Below, piece by piece: positions 35,908 to 43,546 of a DNA stretch of 64,000 nt. Position 1 is the first letter of the stretch, and each line of letters starts with the position of its first letter. The position numbers and the translations under genes are program-made. Source of the stretch: Przewalskia tangutica (lineage: Eukaryota > Streptophyta > Magnoliopsida > Solanales > Solanaceae); assembly GCA_029844215.1 (NCBI GenBank), contig CM056733.1, positions 12,397,501 to 12,461,500 of the forward strand, written 5' to 3'. Under the pieces are notes generated by a model that saw only the letters and a program-made list of their open reading frames with translations, was not told where the DNA came from and did no database searches.

Positions 35908-36037
35908 TTGACGTAGTTCGACATCATTCTATCTATTCTTAATTTCTAATTTGGTTTTTATTATTTTTTGTGTATTGGTGGAACCGTGCGTCGTGATCCG
36001 TTTGTTGGTTTTGATTTATCTCAGGGATCCAGCAAAC

Positions 36038-36481
36038 ATGGATTACCACTATCAAGGGTTACAGAACTATCAACAGCAATGTAATCCCCATGCCCCACAG
36101 GAAGAGCAGGATGGGCTACGAGCAGTCATACTCAGGCTAACTAGACACCAAACTCAGTTCATGGATGAGACGAGAGTGTCCCTAAAGAATTTGAAAACGC
36201 AAATAAGACAACTCGCAGGCATGCTAAGCAACAGAATACAAGGGAATCACCCTGAACATATTGGAGAGAATATAAAAGAGCAATGCCAGGCGATTGACCT
36301 GAAAATTGGCGAACCAGTGGAATCAAACTCACCACCGTATCCGAGAAAGAAGGACTTAGACTTCGCGAAGTTGCGGCACCAGCGCCATCGCTGGCGGTGC
36401 CACGCGCCGATAATCCGAGACAGTCAGAAGTTTGGCGCCACGGCGCCGAATCTCGTGGCGCCGTGGCTCGAGGTACAATGA
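36038..36481 (+). pseudogene. Athila-like gag fragment
   Basis: From the ATG at 36038 (MDYHYQGLQNYQQQ) the frame carries the Gln-rich linker and the coiled segment FMDETRVSLKNLKTQIRQLA, then NRIQGNHPEHIGENIKEQCQ, as found near the C-terminus of Athila gag. The large N-terminal gag domain is absent, so gag is internally deleted. The frame ends in a GC-rich variable stretch. Confidence 0.7.
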
Positions 36482-36489
36482 GTTTGGGA

Positions 36490-37320
36490 GCAGTTGTGAA
36501 CGCACCCCAGGTGAAGATACCATACCCCCAGAGGCTAAAAACAAGTTCTCTTGACAAATAATTCTCTAAATTCCTGGAAGTTCTCAAACAATTGCAACTC
36601 AACATCCCGTTTGCTGAGGCACTAGAGAAAATGCCGAGTTATGTAAAGTTCATGAAGGAGATTCTCAGCAAAAAGAGGAGGATAGATGACTACAAAACAG
36701 TGGTGTTGACTGAATAATGCAGTGCCATCCTACAGAGAAAGCTACCTCAGAAGTTGAAAGATCCAGGGAGTTTCACCATCCCATGCACTATAGGAAAGTT
36801 TGAGTGTCAGAAGGCGTTGTGTGATCTAGGGGCAGGTATAAATTTGATGTCCTATCTGGTGTTTTGCAAACTTGGAATGGGAGAAGCCAGATCTACAAAC
36901 ATCACTTTGCAGCTAGCTGACCGCTCCATCGTCCACCCTAGAAGAGTCATCGATGATGTGTTGGTTAAGGTGGACAAGTTCATCTTTCCCGCTGATTTCA
37001 TCATCTTAGACATGAGAGATAATGACATGATCCTCATTATCCTTGACAGACCCTTCCTAGCCACAGGACAGGCACTCATTGATGTTCGAAAAGGTGAGTT
37101 GAGACTTCGTGTGGAAGAAGAAGAAGTGATTTTCAATATTTTTCGATTAGCAACTTTCCTAGAGGCAAGTGACAACTGCTTCACCATTGATGTCATTGAA
37201 GAAGCAGTGTCGGAAAATGGGTTCAGAAATGCTGATGCGCTTGAAGAAGTGCAGACACGATGGGATGATAATAGTGGCAATGACCCGAATCTGATGGAGT
37301 ATGCAAATTGAATGAATTCT
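36490..37320 (+). pseudogene. Gypsy aspartic protease region
   Basis: The frame at 36754-37311 contains FTIPCTIGKFECQKALCDLG and AGINLMSYLVF, the Athila-type protease active-site run (D-L-G in place of D-S-G). It continues with LADRSIVHPRRVIDDVLVKV, FPADFIILDM and RPFLATGQALIDVRKGELRL. The protease would mature the polyprotein. Upstream (36490-36720) are gag-pol linker motifs (LQLNIPFAEALEKMPSYVKF) interrupted by stops. Confidence 0.85.
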
Positions 37321-37481
37321 TATGAGCAGTGTGATAAGAAGAGATATGAAGAGCTTAGGCAGATGCCAGAGAGATCAGTACCATCCACAGAAAAAGCTCC
37401 AGAGTTAGAGTTGAAGACTCTATCAGATCATTTGCAGTACCGATATTTAGGTGAGAATCAATCTTTACCAGTGATCATCTC

Positions 37482-38480
37482 ATGTCATCTATCCACGCGA
37501 TGAGGTTGAGAAGGCTGTGCGAAATCTTGAGGGCTCACAGGCGTCCCATTGGGTGGACATTAGTAGACATAAAGGGGATAAGTCCGTCAACAGTGATGCA
37601 TAATATCCGTCTAGATGAGGAGAGTAGACCCTTCATTGAGGCACATAGGAGATTGAATCCAAACATGAATGGGGTAGTCAGAAAAGAAATCATGAAATTG
37701 CTTGATGCTTGGGTAATTTATCCTATCTCTGACAGTGCATGAGTGAGTCCGGTGCAAGTGGTGCCCAAAAAAGGTGGTATGACAATAGTGACCAACGAAA
37801 GGAATGAACTCATTCCATCTAGAACATTTACTGGATGGAGAATTTGCATTGACTATCGCAAGTTGAACAAGGCAACCAGAAAAGACCACTTCCCGTTGCC
37901 ATTTCTAGATCAGGTGTTGGATAGACTTGCAGGGCACAATTACTACTGTTTTTTGGATGGTTACTCAGGGTATCATCAGATTGCCATAGCACCAGAAGAT
38001 CAGGAAAATACAACATTCACCTGCCCCTTTGGTACGTTTGCATTCAGAATGATGTCATTTGGGCTTTGCAATGCACCTGCGACCTTTCAGAGGTGTATGA
38101 TGACAATTTTCTATGATATGGTGGAGAGGATTATAGAGATTTTCATGGATGATTTCTTGGTCTTTGGGTCCTCGTTCGACGAGTGTTTGAGGCACTTGGA
38201 AGCAGTGTTGAAACGGTGTGAAGAGCCCAACCTTGTGCTGAATTGAGAGAAGTGTCACATCATGGTAAAAGAGGAGATTGTCCTTGGACACAAAATATCC
38301 AACCAAGGTATTGAGGTGGACAAAGCAAAGATTTCTGTAATCGAAAATCTACCACCTCCAGTATCAACAAAAGGGGTCAGAAGTTTTCTTGGGCATGCCG
38401 GTTTTTATAGAAGATTCATCAGAGACTTCTCAAAAGTTTCAAAACCTCTTTCCACCTTGCTAATGACTGGGGTTGCTTTT
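37482..38480 (+). pseudogene. Gypsy reverse transcriptase
   Basis: RT motifs appear in order: LDEESRPFIEAHRRLNPNM, SPVQVVPKKGGMT, GWRICIDYRKLNKATRKDHF, then FLDGYSGYHQIAI, FRMMSFGLCNAPATFQRCMM, the catalytic FMDDFLVFG and the thumb VRSFLGHAGFYRRFIRDFSK. In-frame stops at 37740 and near 38246 and a break at 38480 make it non-functional. Branch: Athila/Tat, by motif style. Confidence 0.92.
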
Positions 38481-38498
38481 TAATTCAATAGGGAATGA

Positions 38499-38936
38499 AT
38501 GACCGCTTTTCAGACACTCAAGGAGAGGTTTATCTTAGCACCCATAGTCATTGCACCAAACTGGGAGCTCCCATTTGAACTAATGTGTGATGCAAATGAT
38601 TATGCAGTGGGAGCAGTGCTTGGGCAGAGGATCGATAAGGTATTCAGATCCATTTACTATGCTAGTAAAACTCTTAATGATGCACAGTTAAATTATGCCA
38701 CTACAGAAAAAGAATTGCTAGCAATAGTATACGCATTCGAGAAATTCAGGCCATACTTAATTGGGAATAAGGTGATAGTATACACTGACCACTCTTCCAT
38801 AAAGTACTTGATGACAAAGAAGGATGTAAAACCTCGCCTTATCCGATGGGTTCTGCTATTACAAAAATTTGACATGGAGATCCGTGATAAGAAGGGGACA
38901 GAGAACTCGATTCTTTGTCGAGGCTTGAAAACATAG
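38499..38936 (+). pseudogene. Gypsy RNase H region
   Basis: The frame carries NWELPFELMCDANDYAVGAV (first catalytic Asp), YASKTLNDAQLNYATTEKEL (catalytic Glu), YTDHSSIKYL (Asp) and EIRDKKGTEN. A small deletion then shifts the frame, with SRLEN...INDHFPDEQLF and PWYADFVNFLAAK in the next frame up to 39055. Integrase should follow, but sequence of another element begins at 39063. Confidence 0.9.
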
Positions 38937-39062
38937 AGAGCCAGAACACCAAGGATGTGCAGATAAATGATCACTTCCCAGATGAGCAATTGTTTCAAGT
39001 AAGTGTTGTCTTTAAGTTACCTTGGTACGCTGATTTTGTTAATTTTCTCGCAGCTAAGGTAG

Positions 39063-39160
39063 TGTCACGACCCGACCCCGGGGCCGCGATTGGTGCCCTA
39101 CCGGGGCACCCCGTCAGCTATATGTTCCTGCATATTATTCTACTAACCTTCATGATTTTC
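39063..39160 (-). mobile_element. Inverted fragment of a gypsy-type LTR end
   Basis: TGTCACGACCCGACCCCGGG at 39063-39102 is, with a few mismatches, the reverse complement of the end of LTR D (39288-39328). It looks like the end of an LTR of the same superfamily in the opposite orientation that interrupts the Athila-like element. The other end is not clear. Confidence 0.55.
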
Positions 39161-39270
39161 TAAGTAACAATGATGCAACAAATTGATCAATGTCTTTGAG
39201 TTATTTTATTTTCTTGTATTTCGTGTCTATGTTTCTATTTTTGATCTTTACTCGAGGGCGAACAAATGTT

Positions 39271-39280
39271 AAGTTGGGGG
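39271..39280 (+). other. Polypurine tract of the Athila-like element
   Basis: AAGTTGGGGG preceded by GAGGGCGAACAAATGTT, the usual 3' end of Athila-like internal regions; only TGTTTCA of the LTR follows. Confidence 0.65.
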
Positions 39281-39330
39281 TGTTTCAGGTAGGGCACCAG
39301 TCGCGGGCCCGGGGTTCGGGGCGTGACAAC

Positions 39331-39656
39331 TGAGTCAATGTCACTTTAATGTCACAATTATTATAATAATTCTCGATCCCACTTTACTTAAATCCCGACG
39401 ACTTATAAAACCTTCTTTTACTCAATGTCACAATTATTATAATATGACACTAGTCCGTATTCTCTTTGGGGGACATACAATTATTATTATTAATCTCCGT
39501 CGTCACACTTGTTAAATCCAAATTATTTCGGGATCACATCCTTATATACTAATTTCTTATTAGTATACGCAAGTACAACATAAACTTCCCGGGGTTCAGG
39601 TCCACTTGCCTACGTTTATGTGCTTAAACCATTACCGTAAAATATAATGTGTTACA
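39331..39656 (-). mobile_element. LTR X2, truncated copy of family X
   Basis: From CTCGATCCCACTTTACTT (about 39372) to GTGTTACA (39656) it repeats the end of X1 (about 17938-18223) with a few per cent difference. It is followed, as in X1, by TCTCAG and the coding fragment. The rest of the LTR is missing because LTR D's right end abuts it at 39328. Confidence 0.88.
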
Positions 39657-39863
39657 TCTCAGGAGGCTCTTAGGAGCCCGTCGACATATAGGTTTGATTT
39701 TTTACCAAAAGATAATGTATTAAATCTAAATTAAAATTAATACTAATTGTTTATATATTATTTCAGGTTCATTCTTCTGCTCATGTGGTGAGGCCGTGAG
39801 GGTGGTGGGGAGCGCCTTAGGCCTAGGTTTACTCTAAAGCCTACCGCATATGAGACTCATTAG

Positions 39864-40681
39864 AGATTGTGTATATGTAATTAAGTTGTACAATTTAAGT
39901 TAATATTATATTTATTTTCGTATCATTTTCTTAATGATAATTAATTATCTTAGTCTTTATTATCGTTTATTAATAACTCGTGGACGTCCTAAATTAATTA
40001 TTTAAAAAAATCTCGACATATTTCAAATAAAAGCAATGCCTTGACTAAATAATAAAACGCTTAAATCAAAAAATTTAAAAATAAAATACTTAAATCTAAT
40101 CATAACAAGTTTTCAAACAAAATTTACTTCGGGCACTTTATAATCCCTAAACGATCCAAACCTTTAGGTATTTTTGATGTATTGGACCTACATTATTATT
40201 CGCAGAAAAAGATATCAGATTCTATATAAAATATTAATATTCCAGAGTTTTAACACATAACTAATCTTTGATAAAAGTAAAAAAAATGAATTTCAACACT
40301 TTGAAATTATATAAAGTGTTGGATATCTGCACAAAGGGTATTGTGTGGGATATTTTAGTTTAAAACCCCAAGATCATTTAAGTTGGGGACTCTAGATAAT
40401 AGAGTGAAGTTAGTTTTCATTCGAGGGTTGCTAAGAGCATTAAATCTTTAGCTGCTTTTCCATCTTCCTCACGTCCTTTCTACTTTTCATTGTGACGTTT
40501 ATTATGATTATTGATTTTGAAGCTTAGTATATACTTTACTCAGTATATATTTGTTGTTACATATTTCTCTATCCACATTACTTATCCATTGTATTAAAAT
40601 AAATGACCACTCTTATTTATTTAAATTGGAAAATAAAGATATAATTTAAGATTTTATATCAATTTTACCTTTATTAGTAAG
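39864..40681. other. Unassigned AT-rich sequence
   Basis: No gene or repeat border that I can support. Confidence 0.5.
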
Positions 40682-40683
40682 TA

Positions 40684-40951
40684 TTCATCCGTCTCAATTT
40701 ATGTGACACAATTTTTTTTAGTTTATTTAAAAAAGAATGTCATTTTTCTTTATTTGACAATTATTTAATGACATCATCCATATTTTATCCTTGTGGAGTC
40801 CCACTTAATTTTGAAGATATATATATTATGAAGAAAATTCAACAAAAGTAAACACTAAAGTATAGATATTTGATAAAAATAACAAAGTCTTCATTTATTT
40901 CTTATATTTTGTAATCGGTCAAATGGTACCACATAATTGAGATGGAAGGAG
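40684..40951. mobile_element. MITE with CCGTCTCAATTTATGTGACA ends, TA-flanked
   Basis: The left end TTCATCCGTCTCAATTTATG and the right end complement CATAATTGAGATGGAAGGAG pair as inverted repeats. TA dinucleotides flank at 40682-40683 and 40952-40953. AT-rich and non-coding; Stowaway (Tc1/Mariner)-like. Confidence 0.7.
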
Positions 40952-40997
40952 TATTATTTTCAGTTTATTACCTAATGAGTGAGATGACGGACAAATA

Positions 40998-41242
40998 CTC
41001 CCTACGGATAAAAAATAGTGTCCACTTAACCTTTATTTTTTTAATTAAAAAGAGTGTTCACTTACCAAATCAAGAAAGAATTAATATTACTTTTCCAAAA
41101 TTGCCTTTATTAAGTATTAGAAAATCAAATCTCAATACTTATTTAATCAGGGATATTTTAATCAAATTACCTATTTTTGTTTAGAAGTTAGTATTTTCTT
41201 AAGGTATATACAAATGACTAAGTGGACACGATTCGGATGGAG
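40998..41242. mobile_element. Stowaway-like MITE
   Basis: The left end CTCCCTACGGATAAAAAATA with GTGTCCACTTA and the right end TAAGTGGACACGATTCGGAT with GGAG are inverted repeats. TA flanks lie at 40996-40997 and 41243-41244. Confidence 0.8.
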
Positions 41243-41292
41243 TAATTAGGAATTGTATAGTAAAATTATCATTTTAATGATTACTTTTTAAG

Positions 41293-41780
41293 GGGTGTGT
41301 AGAGCTGTTAGCGGTCCGGATACTCCCGGTAATTATCCGAGAATTTGATCGGTAAATTCGGACCGATATTCGGACCGAAAAGTTAACGGTCCGGATACGA
41401 GTACCAAAAAATTATCCGGACCGGTAACGGCAGAACACCCCAACCACCCCGCCACCTCCCACCCGCCCCTCCCCGCCCAACCAAATTTCTAATTAGTTGT
41501 AAATTGGTGAAACTTTAAATGGTCATAACGCTGCGCCGATTTCTCAAAAAACGTCTGTCTTGCCAATCAATTTTACTTTTTCCCAAAATCGTTACGTTTT
41601 TTCCTTTTCAAAGTTAAATATTTCGCGATATACAATAGATTTCAACGTTCAAATTTCGTGGTAATGTGTCCGATAATGTCAATTTCAATATTGAAAATTC
41701 AATTTTTTTTAAAAATCGGGCCTCGGAACCTGACTCGAAAAATTCTTATTGATTCTCGGTCCGGACCGAGAACACCCCTA
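41293..41780. mobile_element. hAT-like non-autonomous element with GGTCCGG ends
   Basis: The ends contain AGCGGTCCGG and its complement CGGTCCGGACCGAGAACACC. The middle (41521-41700) is the reverse complement of about 45530-45740, so it belongs to the same family as the element at 45263-46089. The exact ends are uncertain. Confidence 0.6.
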
Positions 41781-41999
41781 GGGGTGTGTCAAGACAAACA
41801 TGAACAAGTAAACATGGACGGAAGAAATAGTTCTTTGAAAAGTTTTAATTCATGGATTTTCACGGTTAATTAAACACCTTGATTTATCTTCATTCATTTA
41901 TGAGACTATTTGGTAAGTATAGACGACAAAAATTAATTATTGAAATTCAACAAATGAAATGACTAATTTACTCCTCAAAGAAATCAACCAATAAAATTA

Positions 42000-42446
42000 G
42001 AGGTTACTTAATTTTCACTCCCTATTCTCTCTACCTAGATCATCTCGTGTGTGACTTTTGATATTTCTCTCTTACAATATAAATTTTTAATCAGATAATT
42101 AATTAAAGGCATGCAAATCTTTTGTACATACATATATATACAAAATCATTATATTGTTCTCTTAACTTTTTTTTTTTGGACGAAGGAATCCGCCGTCGCT
42201 ACTCTTTCGAGTGTGCATAGTAACCTCATCGCTTACTTCGAGCGCATAGAATAAACCCTGATCGACGCAATAACATCTCTTTTGAGTGCGCACAAGGTAA
42301 ACCTTATCAGCCCGCTACTCTTTCGAGTGCGCATAAAATAAACCCCGGACTGACGCAATAGTCCGCGTGTTATCTTAACTCTTAAGTAAGGAAACAAGAG
42401 TTTTCAAGCGGCAAAGACGCAGCAAAAGGTTCTATCTCAATCTGTC
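42000..42446 (+). pseudogene. Decayed duplicate of the WD40 gene start
   Basis: Around 42386-42432 the run AAGCGGCAAAGACGCAGCAAAAGGTTCTATCTC matches exon 1 plus donor of the WD40 gene (43532-43556), but the ATG is lost. The region upstream (about 42000-42110) resembles 43330-43460 (CACTCCCTATTCTCTC and ATAAATTTTTAATC, with AAAGGCAT). A SINE-derived insert (42168-42372) separates the two parts. So promoter and first exon were once duplicated about 1.1 kb apart. Confidence 0.6.
42168..42372 (-). mobile_element. SINE 3'-tail remnant in three tandem units
   Basis: The minus strand reads three repeats of a unit containing TATTGCGTCAGTCCGGGGTT, ATGCGCACTCGAAAGAGTAG and GCG, and then a poly-A tail (T run at 42168-42178). 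The tail unit is the same as in the SINE at 51259-51476, but the tRNA head is missing. Flanks TCTTAACT at 42160-42167 and 42373-42380 match. Confidence 0.65.
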
Positions 42447-42505
42447 TCCAAAATAATTACATCAGTCACAGTCAGACCACTTGTATTTAATAATTATAAA
42501 TTGTA

Positions 42506-42749
42506 CTCTCTCCTGATAAAAAAAAAGTATACATGTAGTCATTTGCAATCTTTTAATAAATTATTAATTCTTAGGTAAAAATAAATAATTTGACTAAATA
42601 ACCCCTAATTAAATAGATATTGAAATTTGATCACATAACAATTATTAGAGATAAATTTTAAAAAAATAAAATTAATTCTTTCTTGATTTGATAAGTGAAC
42701 ACTATTTGTTTTTAAAAAACTAAGTAATTTTTTTTTTATCCGGAGGGAG
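42506..42749. mobile_element. Stowaway-like MITE
   Basis: The ends CTCTCTCCTGATAAAAAAAA and TTTTTATCCGGAGGGAG are inverted repeats. TA flanks at 42504-42505 and 42750-42751. Non-coding. Confidence 0.75.
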
Positions 42750-42811
42750 TAATAAATTCATTAATGCAGATTATCCATGACATGATTTATGACTGGCTAG
42801 TTCTCTTAAGT

Positions 42812-42945
42812 ACAACAACAACATACTCAGTAAAATTCAACAACGTGTGATCTGAGGAGTGTAGAATATCCGAAGACCTTACCTCTATCTTGGTAAGTAG
42901 AGAGGTTGTTTTCGAAAGAATCTCAGGTCAAGAAAAAACATAAGC
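42812..42945 (-). mobile_element. SINE fragment with (GTT)n tail, minus strand
   Basis: ACAACAACAACATACTCAGT and CCTTACCTCTATCTTGGTAA match the 3' part of the Solanaceae TS-type SINE, whose tail on the minus strand reads GTTGTTGTTGT. It has no tRNA head. Confidence 0.6.
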
Positions 42946-43329
42946 ACAAACAAAGGTCAGAGAAACAGCCAGATCCAGATTAGAAATTTAAAGCATTATG
43001 AAAATGATTGTAACAAAAGCGAATACGCCATGATAGCGCTTTCTGGAAAAAAACATCAACTAACGCAGAAAAATAAGATAAACAAAGTACACGAAAGAAC
43101 ATATAGCATCAGAAATCATTAGATGGAACTATAAAATAATATTATGCCTATGATAGACTAAGCAGGACTACAACAATAACACTATAACTATAAGTATTTA
43201 AGAATAAGTAGAACTACGCTTAACTACCTACTACCTTATATCATAATTTGTGTACTCCACAACCCTCTATCTAAGATCATGTGCTCAGTAAATTACACTT
43301 ACATCATATTCCGTCTAATCACTTCTCCC
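42946..43329. other. Unassigned sequence upstream of the WD40 gene
   Basis: AT-rich; no supported element. Confidence 0.4.
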
Positions 43330-43502
43330 AAAATATTAGCAAATTAAAGATGACTTAATTCTCCCTCCCTCCCTCCTCTCCCTACTAAATCTCTTGGTGA
43401 CGTTTGGTATTCTCTATTACAAATTAAATTTTTAATCTTCAACGGTAGATAATTACATAAAGGCATATTCCAGAAAGAATAATAACTAGTTCTCTCAAGT
43501 AT

Positions 43503-43546
43503 ATGGCAGATAGTGAAATAGTTCTCAAGCGACAAAGACGCAAAAG
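43503..43546 (+). CDS. WD40 gene exon 1
   Basis: ATG GCA GAT AGT to CGC AAA AG, then donor GTTCTATCTC. 14 codons plus two bases; the third base of the split Arg codon is the first base of exon 2. Placed by phase and by duplication at 42386; a short first exon like this has limited support by itself. Confidence 0.65.

Larger units (their letters stand above)
34663..39287 (+). mobile_element. Truncated Athila/Tat-like gypsy retrotransposon inside LTR D
   Basis: The order is 5' LTR (about 34663-35880), PBS (35890-35907), a short gag fragment, protease, RT, RNase H, then a 3' polypurine region AAGTTGGGGG (39271-39280) and only seven bases of 3' LTR. The integrase is missing. The interruption of LTR D is exact at both ends (34662 and 39288). 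The PBS TGGCGCCGTTGCCGGGGA and the GVRSFLGHAGFYRRFIRDFS and EIRDKKGTEN motifs are typical of the Athila/Tat branch. Stops throughout. Confidence 0.85.
18250..39328 (+). mobile_element. LTR D, split into three parts by nested elements
   Basis: The LTR starts TGTTACACCCCG at 18250 and ends GGGGCGTGACA at 39328. Its own sequence is 18250-20307, 32968-34662 and 39288-39328, about 3.8 kb in total. The first break is proven by the TSD ATATG of the element 20308-32962. The second is at 34662/39288, where the two halves rejoin as GGTGCTGATCGG + GGTAGGGCACCAGTCGCGGG, matching the end of LTR B (32920-32950). The outer 5-bp flanks differ (CCGTC at 18245-18249, ACTGA at 39329-39333), so a simple insertion is unlikely. 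Ty3/gypsy type; no internal coding region belongs to it. Confidence 0.75.
15352..39863 (+). pseudogene. Split coding fragment with two 75-bp introns (unrecognised gene)
   Basis: Coding pieces are 15352-15683, 15759-15922, 18224-18249 and its duplicate 39657-39691, and 39767-39863. Intron 15684-15758 (GTAAGTGC...TATCTTAG) and intron 39692-39766 (GTTTGATT...ATTTCAG) are both 75 bp and flank in-frame sequence. The product is Pro/Glu/Gln-rich with a repeated (P/E)AQEP-type motif (about 15840-15915). It ends in a basic tail rich in Gly and Arg followed by RPRFTLKPTAYETH-stop (39863). Stops at 15516 and at 39789 (TGA where CGA would restore the Arg-rich tail) show that it is dead. LTR X1 and LTR D split the exon after the Gln codon. 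The tail style resembles proteins often carried by plant transposons, but I cannot name the family. Confidence 0.55.

Noticed and set aside
34663..39287. Endogenous pararetrovirus
   Set aside because: The order protease-RT-RNase H with LTR, PBS and polypurine tract is that of a Ty3/gypsy retrotransposon; no movement or coat protein motifs.
39063..39328. Independent MITE with 41-bp inverted ends
   Set aside because: The flanks show no target duplication and the interior is the 3' end of the Athila-like element.
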